DNA of 64,000 nt from Johnsonella sp. (GCA_030529445.1 JAUMWW010000006.1:25018-89017); one strand, 5' to 3'. Shown: positions 1 to 10,025, numbered from the stretch's first letter. Notes: a model not told the origin generated them from the letters alone. Program-made: numbers and translations.

Positions 1-210
1 AGCATGACGGCGGTGAGCATCATAGGGGGAATTACCCATAATATCGCTCAATTGGTTTTAGCCGTCTTTATTGTGGATACGGCAGGGGTTCTTTCCTATC
101 TGCCGGTGCTTTTGATTGCCGGGACGATATCCGGTTTTTTTATCGGCATGCTGGCGGCGGCGGCAATCGAGAAGCTCTCCGGAGCCGCCCTCGGAAGAGA
201 AAACTCCTGA
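1..210 (+). CDS. Gx transporter family protein, C-terminal part (5' truncated)
   Basis: The frame is open from the first base, so the true start lies left of the window; 69 codons remain. What is left shows two hydrophobic segments with the motif SIIGGITHNIAQL followed by LPVLLIAGTISGF, which matches the C-terminal part of the Gx transporter / 'heptaprenyl diphosphate synthase component I' family of ECF-like membrane proteins. Members are integral membrane proteins often found near electron-transport or NusG-like genes. The substrate cannot be read from this fragment. The next gene starts 77 bases downstream. Confidence 0.7.
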   Translation, partial: SMTAVSIIGGITHNIAQLVLAVFIVDTAGVLSYLPVLLIAGTISGFFIGMLAAAAIEKLSGAALGRENS

Positions 211-287
211 GCACTTTTGAAATGTAGCCGACCGGAGTGAGATCCGAAAATAAAAATGAATGAAAAAAGACTAAATGAGGTGAAAGA

Positions 288-1391
288 ATGTTAAAGACAA
301 AAGTAGATATTGTTTCGGGCTTTTTGGGAGCGGGAAAAACGACCTTTATCAAAAAGATTTTGGAAGAGGGAATAAAGAAGGAGCAGACCGTACTGATCGA
401 GAATGAATTCGGAGAGATAGGAATCGACGGCGGATTTTTGAAAAACTCCGGAATTGAAATCAGAGAGATGAATTCGGGCTGTATTTGCTGTTCCCTCGTC
501 GGAGATTTTTCCGAGAATCTGAAGGAGATTTTAAAAAGCTACCATCCCGAAAGAATCATTATTGAGCCGAGCGGAGTCGGAAAGCTTTCGGATGTCATCA
601 ATGCGGTGGGCAATGTGGAGGCGGATTTCGGATTGAAAAACAATGCGGCGGTAACCATAGTGGATGCCAAGAAAATCAAGATGTATGCCAAGAATTTCGG
701 GGAGTTTTTCAATAATCAGATCGAAAACGCAAAACTCATCGTGCTGAGCCGGACGGATATTATGGATGGGGAAAAGATTGCCGAAGCCGTGGAATCGGTT
801 AAAAAGATCAACCCGAATGCAAAGATTATCGATACTCCGATTGCCGAGCTTTCCGGAGAGAAGCTTTTGGACCTGATGGAAAACGAGGGAAATCTTGAGA
901 GCAGGCTTTTGGAAGAGGCGAAGCAGTACCTTAAATCGGGCGCTCATCATCATGAGCACGAGCATGGAGAAGAATGTGCCTGCGGATGCAGCCATGATCA
1001 CCATCACGAGCAAGGGGAGGACTGCGGCTGCCATGAGCATGATCATCACCACGAGCACGGAGAGGAATGTGCCTGCGGATGCAGCCATGATCATCACCAC
1101 CATGCGGATGAGATTTTTGAAAGCTGGGGAGCGGAGCAGCTTCCCCCGATCAGAAAGGAGAAATTGGAAGAGCTGCTGGAGGAGTTTGCGGAGGGCAGTG
1201 ATTTCGGTATAGTGCTCAGAGCAAAAGGCATGCTCAGGGAAGAGGGATCGGATAAATGGCTCTACTTTGATCTTGTGCCGGGCGAGGTTCTGATTAGAGA
1301 GGGAGAGCCGGAGTATACCGGCAAGGTCTGTGTCATCGGCACGAATCTGAGGAAAGAAGAGCTGAAGCATTCCTTCCTTGCGCTTTCATAA
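288..1391 (+). CDS. CobW/COG0523-family metal-chaperone GTPase with His/Cys-rich insert
   Basis: The protein has 367 residues and belongs to the G3E P-loop GTPases that deliver metals, typically zinc or cobalt, to client proteins. A Walker A motif GFLGAGKTT lies at residues 11-19 and the family metal motif CICC at 65-68. A CobW C-terminal domain fills about 285-365. Between the domains, residues about 219-272 are almost only His, Glu, Cys, Gly and Asp and include a 16-residue unit that occurs twice. Such inserts bind several metal ions in this family. The ribosome site AGGTG lies just before the ATG. A second CobW-type gene follows 111 bases on, suggesting a metal-handling pair. The metal itself is not determined; zinc is my guess. 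Confidence 0.9.
   Translation: MLKTKVDIVSGFLGAGKTTFIKKILEEGIKKEQTVLIENEFGEIGIDGGFLKNSGIEIREMNSGCICCSLVGDFSENLKEILKSYHPERIIIEPSGVGKLSDVINAVGNVEADFGLKNNAAVTIVDAKKIKMYAKNFGEFFNNQIENAKLIVLSRTDIMDGEKIAEAVESVKKINPNAKIIDTPIAELSGEKLLDLMENEGNLESRLLEEAKQYLKSGAHHHEHEHGEECACGCSHDHHHEQGEDCGCHEHDHHHEHGEECACGCSHDHHHHADEIFESWGAEQLPPIRKEKLEELLEEFAEGSDFGIVLRAKGMLREEGSDKWLYFDLVPGEVLIREGEPEYTGKVCVIGTNLRKEELKHSFLALS
960..1100 (+). repeat. Duplicated 48-bp unit encoding a His/Cys metal-binding block
   Basis: Bases 960-1007 and 1053-1100 are near-identical 48-base units in the same frame, each encoding 16 residues with the core GEECACGCSHDHHH. They are separated by 45 bases encoding a related His/Cys-rich stretch. 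The few differences between the copies are mostly synonymous, which points to duplication followed by selection on the protein. Confidence 0.85.
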
Positions 1392-1502
1392 GCTCCCTCC
1401 CCAGGATTGGAGAGATTGGGAAAGCGCCTTCCTAAGCATAGAGAGTAAGAAGAAAGCACGAAAGGACAGGGGGTATCGTCAGGAGATATCGTATAAAGGA
1501 GA

Positions 1503-2453
1503 ATGAAGAATAATTCGAAGGAAAGAATTCCCTTATTTTTGATTAACGGCTTTTTGGAAGCCGGAAAAACACAGTTTATCAAGTTTACGATGCAGCAGGA
1601 ATATTTCCAAACAAGCGGGAAAACTCTGCTGATCGTTTGCGAAGAAGGCGAGGAAGAGTATGAAGAGAGCCTTCTTGCTGCCCATAATACGGAGGCGCTC
1701 TATATCGAAAGCCGGGAGGAGATCGGTCCGAAGGCTTTGGAGGAGCTTTGCAGAAAACATGAGCCGGAAAGGATCATTATAGAATGGAACGGAATGTGGA
1801 TGCAGGACGAGCTTAAACTGCCCTACTGCATTTTTCTGAACCAGACGATCACGATCTTTGATACCTCGACGATGGAGCTTTATTTAAACAATATGAAGCC
1901 CTTTATGGGTCCCATGCTCAAAAACGCAGAGTTGATTATCTGCAACAGGGCGGATGATATCGGGGAGGAGATTCTCGGGAAACATTATCTTGCCCTGAAA
2001 GCGATGGCGGGAGAGGCGGAAATTGTATTTGAAGGGGAAGAAGGGGAGATCAGAGGAGATTTTTGCATTCAGACCCCATATGATTTGAACGAGGAAAAAA
2101 TCAGACTGGAAGCGAAAGATTTCGGGATCTTTTATGTGGATTCGATGGACAGACCGGATCGCTACGAAGGCAAGGAAATCGAGTTTACGGCTCAGATCCT
2201 GCGTCCGCCGGGTATTCCTGCCGATTGTATGGTGCCGGGCAGAAGGGTGATGACCTGCTGTGAGGACGATGTGCAGTTTTTAGGTTTTATTTGCTTCTAT
2301 AAAGGCGCTTCGAGATTTAAAAACGGAGACTGGCTCAAGATCAAAGCAAAGATAAAGAGCGAGGAAAATAAACAGTACGGCAGGAAGGGACCGGTGCTTT
2401 ATGCATATGAAGCCGCTCTTACGGGGGCGATCAAAGAGATTGTACGTTTCTAG
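1503..2453 (+). CDS. CobW-like GTPase joined to a TIGR03943-like C-terminal domain
   Basis: The 316-residue protein has an N-terminal P-loop GTPase domain with Walker A GFLEAGKT at 16-23 and IIIEWNG in place of the usual IIIEPSG. The CxCC metal motif found in the upstream gene is absent. The C-terminal third (about 210-316) contains RRVMTCCEDDVQFLGF and a short beta-rich stretch resembling the C-terminal domain of TIGR03943/YcgQ proteins. Those are encoded beside CobW GTPases and a permease in many Firmicutes. Here the two activities seem to be on one chain. It lies between CobW1 and a metallophosphoesterase 34 bases downstream. A role in metal homeostasis is inference. Confidence 0.75.
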   Translation: MKNNSKERIPLFLINGFLEAGKTQFIKFTMQQEYFQTSGKTLLIVCEEGEEEYEESLLAAHNTEALYIESREEIGPKALEELCRKHEPERIIIEWNGMWMQDELKLPYCIFLNQTITIFDTSTMELYLNNMKPFMGPMLKNAELIICNRADDIGEEILGKHYLALKAMAGEAEIVFEGEEGEIRGDFCIQTPYDLNEEKIRLEAKDFGIFYVDSMDRPDRYEGKEIEFTAQILRPPGIPADCMVPGRRVMTCCEDDVQFLGFICFYKGASRFKNGDWLKIKAKIKSEENKQYGRKGPVLYAYEAALTGAIKEIVRF

Positions 2454-2487
2454 CAAAGAAGATAAGGAAAAACACAGCATTTAAAAC

Positions 2488-4044
2488 ATGAAGACAGATT
2501 TTGCCGAGATATTTAAAAAACTGATTTTGCCCTTGCTGATCCTTTTTACCTCTTTATTGCTTCTTTTGCTTTTGGAGCCCTTGTTCAGGATAGAGAGGGG
2601 AAGAAAGGGAGAGCCCGCACAAAGCTCGGTAGAGGAAACCTCTAGCAAAGAGAGCGGAAAGAAAGAGAGCCGGGACCCGGCGGCAAGCGCCAGTTCGGCA
2701 TCCGAACCGGAAAGGGAGAGGATGGAGGAAAGCAAGGCGGAGCATAAAAGAGGGGGGATGACAGAGAGCCCCCCTTCTTTTGATGGAGAAAAAAAAGAAG
2801 AGGAAAGCCGGCAGCCGGTTGATGAGCATAGAATTTATCTGATCACGGACGGGCATTATTTTTCTCCCGATCTCACGGACTATCAGGAAGCTTATCAAGA
2901 GGCGATGGGAAGAGATGACGGAAAAAATATCGAGGATATCAGAGAAATCACTCAGATTTGGGTGGATGAGGTGTTTGAGAGCAGACCCAAAGCCGTCATC
3001 CTCAGCGGAGACATCACCTTGGACGGAGAAAAGCAGTCTCATCTGGAGCTGGAGAGCCTGCTCAGACCGATTTACGATGCGGGCATCCTTGTTTTGGTCG
3101 TTCCCGGAAACCACGATATCAATAACCACCGTGCGGGAAGATTTGAGGGAGAAAAGAAGCTTCCGACGGATACCGTCAGCCCGGAGGAATTTCTCGAAAT
3201 TTATTATGATTTCGGTTATAGTAAGGCATATGCAAGGGATGAACATTCTCTGAGCTATATTTATCAGCTGGATGAAACCCGATTTCTGTTGATGCTGGAT
3301 TCCTCCGTATATATCCCGGAAAACAAGGTATACGGAACGATTAAAGAAGAGACCCTGCAATGGCTGGAAAACGAGCTTCCCGGGATCATAGCAAAGGATG
3401 CCTATATCATCAGTGTGGCGCATCATAATCTTCTGCCCCAGTCGAGATTTTATACGGATGAAGTGACTCTGACGAATTATCGGGAGCTTGTCGCGCTCCA
3501 TGAAAAATTCGGGATCGGCATCTGGCTTTCCGGGCATTTGCATTTGCAGAGAATCAAATCCTATAAAAATGAGCCGGGAGATCTTGCAGAGAGGGAAAGA
3601 ACGACGGAGCTCGTAACGGGACCTTTTGCGACCTATCCCTATCCCTATGCGGATATCTACTGGGATGAGGACTGCTTTATCTATACCAGGAAAGAGACGA
3701 AAGCAGGGGAAGAGCTCAGGCAAAGAGGGCTGGAGATTTTTGCGGGGATTATCGGAAAGCAGATCGACGATATCACAAGAGGGCTTCCGGAGGATATCGA
3801 AAAGGAAATATCGGATCAGTATGTGAGGCTTTTAGCGGAATATATATCGGGGAACGCCGTTGATGAAAAGGAATTTAAAACGAGCACGGGATATTTCTAT
3901 ATCGATAAATATATGAGCAATACTCAGGTGATGGAAGATATTGAGAAGATGCTTGCAGACTGCAAAGAGGATCATCATTATTTTTATCACAGAAGAAAAC
4001 GCGGGGAAGAAAGAGAGGGCATTTCGCAAGCGCTTTCGGAATAA
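2488..4044 (+). CDS. Membrane-anchored metallophosphoesterase
   Basis: The 518-residue protein has an N-terminal hydrophobic segment (about residues 10-33) with no lipobox cysteine, so it is probably anchored with the catalytic part outside. A low-complexity Ser/Glu/Lys linker of about 75 residues follows. The calcineurin-like fold then shows the dimetal motifs in order: TDGHYF, SGDIT, PGNHDIN, VAHHN and SGHLHLQ. The substrate is unknown; relatives hydrolyse phosphomonoesters or phosphodiesters. The gene follows the CobW pair by 34 bases and is followed by a hairpin terminator, so the three may form one transcript. Confidence 0.85.
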   Translation: MKTDFAEIFKKLILPLLILFTSLLLLLLLEPLFRIERGRKGEPAQSSVEETSSKESGKKESRDPAASASSASEPERERMEESKAEHKRGGMTESPPSFDGEKKEEESRQPVDEHRIYLITDGHYFSPDLTDYQEAYQEAMGRDDGKNIEDIREITQIWVDEVFESRPKAVILSGDITLDGEKQSHLELESLLRPIYDAGILVLVVPGNHDINNHRAGRFEGEKKLPTDTVSPEEFLEIYYDFGYSKAYARDEHSLSYIYQLDETRFLLMLDSSVYIPENKVYGTIKEETLQWLENELPGIIAKDAYIISVAHHNLLPQSRFYTDEVTLTNYRELVALHEKFGIGIWLSGHLHLQRIKSYKNEPGDLAERERTTELVTGPFATYPYPYADIYWDEDCFIYTRKETKAGEELRQRGLEIFAGIIGKQIDDITRGLPEDIEKEISDQYVRLLAEYISGNAVDEKEFKTSTGYFYIDKYMSNTQVMEDIEKMLADCKEDHHYFYHRRKRGEEREGISQALSE

Positions 4045-4085
4045 GATAAAAAATAAGGAATATCATGCTTAAAAAAGCTTGAAGG

Positions 4086-4117
4086 AGAGGGCTGCCGAAT
4101 TTCGGCGGCTCTTATTT
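4086..4117 (+). terminator. Rho-independent terminator after the metallophosphoesterase gene
   Basis: A stem of about 11 pairs (with G-T wobbles) around GCCG-AATTT-CGGC is followed by a T-rich run ATTTTAT. Confidence 0.65.
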
Positions 4118-4138
4118 TATCTAAAAAGAAAAATATTG

Positions 4139-4167
4139 TTGACAAGGATAAAAACATATGTTACAGT
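4139..4167 (+). promoter_or_regulatory. Sigma-A promoter for hsp20
   Basis: TTGACA (4139-4144) is spaced by 17 bases from TACAGT (4162-4167), about 110 bases before the hsp20 start. No CIRCE or CtsR-type operator was recognised next to it. Confidence 0.6.
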
Positions 4168-4275
4168 ACATATAGAACATATAAAGCAAACAAAACAAGA
4201 TAAAAAGCTTTATATGGATTCTTTAAACATAGATATTCATGCATCGGAGGATGCGAAAGAGGAAAGGAGATTAAG

Positions 4276-4707
4276 ATGTTGATGCCCAGTATTTTCGGAG
4301 AGAATTTTATGGATGATTTTTTCAGAATGCCGGAGAGGTTTTACGCAAAGTCTTATCATCAGAATGCGCTTATGCAGACCGATGTGGAAGAAAATGAAAA
4401 AGGATATGAGTTGACGATGAATCTTCCCGGAGTGAAGAAGGAAGATATTAAAGGAGAACTCAAGGACGGTTATCTGATCCTGAGTGCAAGCAGCGAGAGC
4501 AGCAAAGAGGAAAAGGATAAGGAAGGAAAATTTATCCGGAGAGAGCGTTACTGCGGAAGCTGCAGCAGAAGCTTTTATGTCGGAGAGGGAATCGGCCGGG
4601 AAGATATCAAGGCAAAGTTTGAAAACGGAGTGTTGAAGCTGAGCATTCCGAAAAAAGAAGAAAAACCGGCAATCGAAGAGAGCAAGTATATTGCGATAGA
4701 AGGATGA
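4276..4707 (+). CDS. Small heat shock protein, Hsp20/alpha-crystallin family
   Basis: This 143-residue chaperone holds unfolded proteins in an ATP-independent manner. The alpha-crystallin domain spans about residues 34-135 and includes VEENEKGYELTMNLPGVKKEDI, ending with the family motif ENGVLKLSIPKKE (the A-x-x-x-n-G-v-L motif). The ATG at 4276 has AAGGAG six bases upstream. The gene stands alone between its own promoter and a bidirectional terminator shared with ridA. Stress induction is expected for the family, but no operator is visible. Confidence 0.95.
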   Translation: MLMPSIFGENFMDDFFRMPERFYAKSYHQNALMQTDVEENEKGYELTMNLPGVKKEDIKGELKDGYLILSASSESSKEEKDKEGKFIRRERYCGSCSRSFYVGEGIGREDIKAKFENGVLKLSIPKKEEKPAIEESKYIAIEG

Positions 4708-4734
4708 AAAAGCCGATAAGAAGAAGTAACGCTA

Positions 4735-4774
4735 AAAAGGAGCTGCTTAAGAGTTTTCTCAGGCAGCTCCTTTT
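4735..4774. terminator. Bidirectional terminator between hsp20 and ridA
   Basis: A perfect 12-pair stem (AAAAGGAGCTGC with GCAGCTCCTTTT) has A-rich and T-rich flanks suited to ending transcription from both convergent genes. Confidence 0.85.
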
Positions 4775-4796
4775 CGGAATCGGTGAAGTCGAATCC

Positions 4797-5180
4797 TTAA
4801 TCGCCGATATAGCAGATCGCTTCGATCTCCAAAAGAACATCTTTGGGCAGTCTTGCAACCTCGACGCAGGAACGGGAGGGATAGGGTGCCGTAAAGAAAC
4901 GGCTGTATACCTCGTTGATCTTTGCAAAATCATTCATGTTTTTAATAAAAACCGTTGTCTTTATGATATTGGACATCGAAGAGCCGCCCGCCTCCACCAA
5001 TGCCTTAAGGGAGGTAAATGCCTGCTCCGCCTGAGCCTCTACGCTTTCGGGGATTTCTCCGGTCTCCGGATTCACGGGGATGACGCCCGAGGTAAGGATC
5101 AGGTTGCCGAATTTGGTCGCCTGCGAATAGGGTCCGATTGCTGCCGGGGCTTTCTCGGTAGTGATAATTTCTTTTTTCAT
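4797..5180 (-). CDS. ridA: RidA family enamine/imine deaminase
   Basis: RidA hydrolyses reactive 2-aminoacrylate-type enamines released by PLP enzymes such as serine/threonine dehydratases. The 127-residue protein has the standard length and motifs: APAAIGPYSQA near the N-terminus, TSGVIPVNPETGEI, and RSCVEVARLPKD with the conserved Arg, then a C-terminal EIEA. An open frame extends 21 codons upstream. However, AGGAG lies at the right distance only before the ATG at 5180, and family alignment starts there. The gene is monocistronic, with the hsp20 terminator downstream. Confidence 0.95.
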   Translation of the reverse strand: MKKEIITTEKAPAAIGPYSQATKFGNLILTSGVIPVNPETGEIPESVEAQAEQAFTSLKALVEAGGSSMSNIIKTTVFIKNMNDFAKINEVYSRFFTAPYPSRSCVEVARLPKDVLLEIEAICYIGD

Positions 5181-5261
5181 GAAAACACTCCTTTCGTAAA
5201 TATGATTTGCTCTAATGTTAGCACGAAAAAAAAGCGATATCAAGTAAAATAAGAGAAGGGG

Positions 5262-5306
5262 AAAAGGAAAAAGCTTCCGAAAAACGAAAAAACGGTTTTC
5301 GGAAGC
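5262..5306 (-). terminator. Terminator of the dehydratase-activase gene
   Basis: An 11-pair stem (5273-5283 with 5296-5306, GCTTCCGAAAA arm) is followed on the minus strand by TTTTTCCTTTT. Confidence 0.8.
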
Positions 5307-5335
5307 AAAATTTTTTGTAAAAACGAAAATCCCGC

Positions 5336-8300
5336 TTAAATAGTGGTTGCGGCAGGATTTTTAGCCCTCGCCAGAGAAGAGCTGTTTGCCTTGCTCGGCT
5401 TTGAGCCGAGGTTTTTTTGAGCGGTCGCCAGCATTAATTTAATCCGGTTAAGCTGGTTTACCTCGGAGGCTCCCGGATCATAATCCACCGCAATAATATT
5501 GGCTTCGGGATGAGCGCGCCTCAGTTCCTTGATCACGCCCTTTCCTACGATATGATTGGGCAGGCAGCCGAAGGGCTGGGTGCAGACGATATTGGGCGTA
5601 CCCGTTTCGATCAGCTCCAGCATCTCACCGGTCAGGAACCATCCTTCTCCGGTCTGGTTGCCCAGGGAGACGTAATTCTTTGCCATATCGGCGAGATGAT
5701 TGATTCTTGAAGGGGGAATGAAATTCTTGCTTGCGGCAAGCGCATTCCTTGCATCTTTTCGGAAGCCCTCGAGAATCTGTATCCCAAGATTGCTCAGAAA
5801 AGCCGTCTTTTTGGAAAAGCCGAGATTTTCCGCCCTGAAATTATTATTATAAAAACAGTAGAGCAGGAAATCGAGAAGATCGGGCATCACCGCCTCCGCC
5901 CCCTCTTTTTCCAGCAGCTCGACGATGCGGTTATTGGCAAGCGGGGAGAATTTAACCAGAATCTCGCCGACGATGCCTACCCTCGGCTTTTTGATATTCT
6001 TCCTCGGAAGCTCATCGAAATCGCGAACGATGGCTTCGATCAGTTTTTTAAATTCTCCGAAAGCCGGAGAGCGGCTGCTGAGCGCTTCTTTGCAGCGGAG
6101 CTTCCATTTTTCGTGAAGCTCGTTTGCCGAACCGGGAATTTCCTCATACGGCCTTGTCGCATAGAGGACTCTCATAAAGACATCTCCGTAGATGAGCGCC
6201 TGCATGGACTTAATGATCAGAGGAAGCGTAAAGCGAAAGCCCGGGTTGGTCTCCATTCCGTTTGCATTGACCGAAATGACCGGGATCTGCGGCATATTGG
6301 CTTTTTCCAATGCCCGCCGCAAGAAGCCGATATAATTGCTTGCGCGGCATCCTCCTCCGGTCTGGCTCATAAATACCGCCGTTTTGTGCAGATCGTATTT
6401 GCCCGAGAGAAGAGCCTCCATAACCTGACCGATAACGATCAGAGAAGGATAGCATGCATCATTGTTTACATATTTCAGCCCCATATCGATTGCGGAGCGA
6501 TTATCATTTTGAAGCACCTCCACCTTATAGCCGAAGGCATTGAGGGCGGGTTCGAGGAGTTCGAAATGGATGGGCGACATCTGAGGACAGAGTATCGTAT
6601 AATCCTTTTTCATCTCCTTGGTAAAGGTCTTGCGGTGGTAAGCCGCAGACTTGATCTGCCGCGTATAATGCTTCGCATTTCTGACCCGGAGCGCGGCGAT
6701 CAGCGAGCGGATCCGTATTCTTGCGGATCCGAGATTATTCACCTCGTCAATCTTAAGCACGGTATAGATTTTGCCGGATCCGGTCAAAATATCCGCGACC
6801 TGATCGGTGGTTACCGCATCCAGCCCGCAGCCGAAGGAATTGAGCTGAACCAGATCGAGCTGCTCGCATTGCTTCACGAAGGTAGCGGCGGCATAGAGCC
6901 TGGAATGGTACATCCACTGGTCGCTGACCACGACGGGGCGCTCCACCTTCGCCAGATGAGATACGGAATCCTCCGTCAATACGGCAAGACCGAAAGAGGT
7001 AATCATATCCGGTATGCCGTGATGGATCTCGGGGTCCACATGATAAGGCCTGCCGGCAAGCACTATGCCGTGCTTGCCCTCGGATTGGAGCCATTTTATC
7101 GTCTCCTCCCCCTTCTTTTCGATATCCGTCTTTGCCTGCAAAAGCTCTTTCCACGCATTTTTTGCGGCAGACCGGATTTCCGGAGCGGGGATGGAAAAAT
7201 CTTCTCCGATCACCTTGACCAGTTGTTTGGTAAGGATTTCTTCATTGGTAAATGCCATAAAGGGGTTGAGGAAGCGTACATTGTATTCGGCGATCTCTTC
7301 CACGTTATTTTTGATGTTTTCCGCATAGGAAGTTACAATCGGGCAGTTGAAATGATTTCCGGAATCGGGCATCTCATTTCTTTCGTAAGGCACGCAGGGA
7401 TAGAAAATGGTTTTTATGCCGTTTCTGATCAGCCAGCTGATATGCCCGTGCACGATCTTTGCGGGGTAACATTCCGACTCGCTGGGAATCGACTCGATGC
7501 CCATTTCATAAATCTTTTTGGTCGACATCGGAGAGAGCACGGTCTTAAAGCCGAGCTCCCGGAAAAATACAGCCCAGAAAGGATAGTCTTCATACATATT
7601 GAGGACTCTGGGGATTCCGATCACCCCTCTATATGCTTCTTCCGGGGAAAGAGAGGGGTAGTCAAATATTCTGTGGTATTTATAATCATAGAGGTTGGGA
7701 ATATTGTTCTTTGCTTTTTCCTTGCCCAGCCCCCTTTCACAGCGGTTGCCGGAAATAAATTTTCTGTTTTGATCGAATTTATTGATCGTGAGCACGCAGT
7801 TATTATTGCAGATACGGCATCTTCCCATCGAGGTTTCAAAGGTGAGGGAGATGATCTCATCCAAAGAGAGCATGCCCGTTTTTTTGCCTTCTCCCCTTTC
7901 TCTGGCGATCAAAGCGGCACCGAATGCGCCCATAATGCCTGCGATATCGGGGCGGGTCACCTCGCAGCCCGCAATTTTTTCAAAAGCACGAAGAACGGCG
8001 TCATTATAAAATGTTCCGCCCTGTGCGACGATATGCTTGCCCAGATCTGCGGCATCCGTAATTTTGATTACCTTAAATAAGGCGTTTTTGATCACGGAGT
8101 AGGCAAGACCGGAAGAAATATCGGCAACGCTTGCTCCTTCTTTTTGTGCCTGTTTTACGTTGGAGTTCATAAATACCGTACATCTGGTGCCGAGATCCAC
8201 GGGATGCGCCGCAAACAATGCCTCTCTCGCAAAATCCTGCACGGTATAATTAAGCGATTTGGCGAAGGTTTCGATAAAGGATCCGCAGCCTGCGGAGCAT

Positions 8301-9643
8301 GCCTCGTTGAGCTGGACGGAATCAACCGTGGAATCCTTGATGCGGATGCATTTCATATCCTGACCGCCGATATCCAAAATACAGTCTACCGAGGGTTCGA
8401 AAAATGCGGCGGCATAATAATGCGCAATGGTCTCCACCTCTCCCTCATCCAGCATGAATGCGGACTTAAAGAGGGCTTCTCCGTATCCCGTGGAGCAGGA
8501 ATAGGCGATTTCAACTTCGGCGGGAAGAACTTCCTTCAGTTCTTTGACCGCGGAAATCGCGGTTTTGAGAGGAGAGCCGTTATTTCCGGAGTAAAATTTC
8601 CAAAGCAGGCTCCCGTCCTCTCCGACCAAAGCCATTTTTGTCGTGGTGGAGCCGGCATCGATGCCGAGGAAAGCCTTGCCCCGGTAGCTCGAAAGCTCTG
8701 CGGTATCGACACAGCTGTCCATATGGCGCAGCTGGAATTCGGCATACTCCTCTTCGTTTTCGAATAAGGGAGAGACTCTGGCGATCTCATGCGACATAGA
8801 GACGCCGTCCCGCAGCTTTGCGATCAGCTCCTTTAAGCCGATCTGCCTGCTGAGCTCGTCGCAGCTCATTGCCGCCCCGATGGCGGCAAAAAGATGAGAA
8901 TTTTCCGGAGCGATAATGTATTCATCCGTAAGATTCAAGGTTCGGATAAAGGCATTTCGCAGCTCCGAGAGGAAATGAAGCGGTCCGCCGAGAAAAGCCA
9001 CATGACCTCTGATCGGCTTTCCGCATGCGAGCCCGGAAATGGTCTGATTGACCACCGCCTGAAAGATGGACGCGGAAAGATCCTCTCTGGTCGCCCCTTC
9101 GTTGATGAGGGGCTGAATATCCGATTTGGCAAAAACGCCGCAGCGTGCCGCAATCGGATAGAGCGCCTTATAATTTTTGGCATACTCGTTTAAGCCGGAT
9201 GCATCGGTCTGCAGGAGGGCAGCCATCTGATCGATGAAGGAGCCCGTACCTCCCGCGCAGATTCCGTTCATTCTCTGATCCACGCCGCCCGTAAAATAGA
9301 TGATTTTCGCATCTTCTCCGCCGAGCTCTATTGCCACATCCGTTTTCGGGGCATAGTATTTCAATGCGGTAGCGACGGAAACCACCTCCTGTGCAAAAGA
9401 GGCTCCGAGATGTTTGGACAAAGTCAAACCTCCGGAGCCCGTGATCATCATGATAATGTCTATCGCTCCAAATTGAGTATATGCCTGATCCAGAATATCA
9501 GCCAAAGTTCCTTGGATATTGGCAAAGTGCCTGCGATAATCAGAAAAGACAAGCTCATTGTTCTGAGCCAATAATGCAGTCTTTACCGTCGTAGATCCTA
9601 TATCGATACCGAGGATATAGGCATTCTTATTCGCATTTATCAT
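5336..9643 (-). CDS. Tandem acyl-CoA dehydratase activase (BadF/HgdC type) fused to DUF2229 and HgdB-like domains
   Basis: The 1435-residue protein joins several modules. Two ASKHA ATPase domains start at GIDIGSTT (12-19) and GIDAGSTTT (327-335). Each keeps the pair of cysteines (129/168 and 449/488) that in the HgdC family hold a [4Fe-4S] cluster between two subunits, so the cluster could form within one chain. A cysteine cluster CRICNNNC follows near 609-616, then DUF2229 (about 675-900) and a C-terminal region like 2-hydroxyacyl-CoA dehydratase subunits. HgdC-type activases use ATP to drive an electron into a dehydratase. No dehydratase gene is visible here, so the partner or substrate is unknown. 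The gene is monocistronic on the minus strand. Confidence 0.9.
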   Translation of the reverse strand: MINANKNAYILGIDIGSTTVKTALLAQNNELVFSDYRRHFANIQGTLADILDQAYTQFGAIDIIMMITGSGGLTLSKHLGASFAQEVVSVATALKYYAPKTDVAIELGGEDAKIIYFTGGVDQRMNGICAGGTGSFIDQMAALLQTDASGLNEYAKNYKALYPIAARCGVFAKSDIQPLINEGATREDLSASIFQAVVNQTISGLACGKPIRGHVAFLGGPLHFLSELRNAFIRTLNLTDEYIIAPENSHLFAAIGAAMSCDELSRQIGLKELIAKLRDGVSMSHEIARVSPLFENEEEYAEFQLRHMDSCVDTAELSSYRGKAFLGIDAGSTTTKMALVGEDGSLLWKFYSGNNGSPLKTAISAVKELKEVLPAEVEIAYSCSTGYGEALFKSAFMLDEGEVETIAHYYAAAFFEPSVDCILDIGGQDMKCIRIKDSTVDSVQLNEACSAGCGSFIETFAKSLNYTVQDFAREALFAAHPVDLGTRCTVFMNSNVKQAQKEGASVADISSGLAYSVIKNALFKVIKITDAADLGKHIVAQGGTFYNDAVLRAFEKIAGCEVTRPDIAGIMGAFGAALIARERGEGKKTGMLSLDEIISLTFETSMGRCRICNNNCVLTINKFDQNRKFISGNRCERGLGKEKAKNNIPNLYDYKYHRIFDYPSLSPEEAYRGVIGIPRVLNMYEDYPFWAVFFRELGFKTVLSPMSTKKIYEMGIESIPSESECYPAKIVHGHISWLIRNGIKTIFYPCVPYERNEMPDSGNHFNCPIVTSYAENIKNNVEEIAEYNVRFLNPFMAFTNEEILTKQLVKVIGEDFSIPAPEIRSAAKNAWKELLQAKTDIEKKGEETIKWLQSEGKHGIVLAGRPYHVDPEIHHGIPDMITSFGLAVLTEDSVSHLAKVERPVVVSDQWMYHSRLYAAATFVKQCEQLDLVQLNSFGCGLDAVTTDQVADILTGSGKIYTVLKIDEVNNLGSARIRIRSLIAALRVRNAKHYTRQIKSAAYHRKTFTKEMKKDYTILCPQMSPIHFELLEPALNAFGYKVEVLQNDNRSAIDMGLKYVNNDACYPSLIVIGQVMEALLSGKYDLHKTAVFMSQTGGGCRASNYIGFLRRALEKANMPQIPVISVNANGMETNPGFRFTLPLIIKSMQALIYGDVFMRVLYATRPYEEIPGSANELHEKWKLRCKEALSSRSPAFGEFKKLIEAIVRDFDELPRKNIKKPRVGIVGEILVKFSPLANNRIVELLEKEGAEAVMPDLLDFLLYCFYNNNFRAENLGFSKKTAFLSNLGIQILEGFRKDARNALAASKNFIPPSRINHLADMAKNYVSLGNQTGEGWFLTGEMLELIETGTPNIVCTQPFGCLPNHIVGKGVIKELRRAHPEANIIAVDYDPGASEVNQLNRIKLMLATAQKNLGSKPSKANSSSLARAKNPAATTI

Positions 9644-9806
9644 ATTGCAATCAACCTCTTGATCGATTCCTCCCTTTTATGCCTCATAGCGAAAAAGGCT
9701 TTCAAGACTCTGTCCTTAGAAGGAAGGTTACACTCTTAAAAGCCGGAAAAAAACATAAAACATAAAACGGAGAAAAGATAAAATTCAGTATATTTTTTCT
9801 ATTTTG

Positions 9807-9835
9807 GTAATAGATACTGATTTTGTTTTTGACAA
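9807..9835 (-). promoter_or_regulatory. Candidate promoter for the activase gene, overlapping an inverted repeat
   Basis: Reading the minus strand, TTGTCA is spaced 17 bases from TATTAC, about 160 bases before the start codon. A 7-base inverted repeat (TCAGTAT at 9785-9791, ATACTGA at 9814-9820) brackets the -10 and could be an operator. The remaining part of the 382-base gap shows nothing else apart from the rhomboid-like gene's promoter. Confidence 0.35.
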
Positions 9836-9919
9836 TCGAATTTTACCACAGGAAGCTAAATAAATCAAATACTTAAAGGAGGAATCGGGCAGGGGAAAGG
9901 GAAGGGGAGGCGGTTTGGT

Positions 9920-9948
9920 TTGACAAAAAATAAGGGTAAATATATAAT
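9920..9948 (+). promoter_or_regulatory. Consensus sigma-A promoter for the rhomboid-like gene
   Basis: Both hexamers are perfect: TTGACA (9920-9925), 17 bases, TATAAT (9943-9948), giving a leader of about 70 bases. Confidence 0.85.
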
Positions 9949-10025
9949 ATGGCTTGTCGATGGAATGCTTTTTATAGGATAAATGCCTTAAAATATAATT
10001 TGGATTCGGATAGGAAAGGAAGCAT

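Noticed and set aside
256..293. Twelve-codon ORF overlapping the CobW1 start
   Set aside because: It is too short, has no ribosome site of its own, and contains the CobW1 ribosome site.
960..1100. Repeat array as a CRISPR or mobile element
   Set aside because: The repeats are in frame inside a coding region, only two copies are present and there are no spacers.
531..1370. Minus-strand frame of 279 codons opposite CobW1
   Set aside because: It is antisense to a conserved GTPase and contains the complement of the His-rich repeat.
6113..8080. Plus-strand open frame of 655 codons opposite the activase gene
   Set aside because: It lies fully antisense to a clear 1435-residue protein and its translation shows no family. 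It is a shadow of the strong codon bias.
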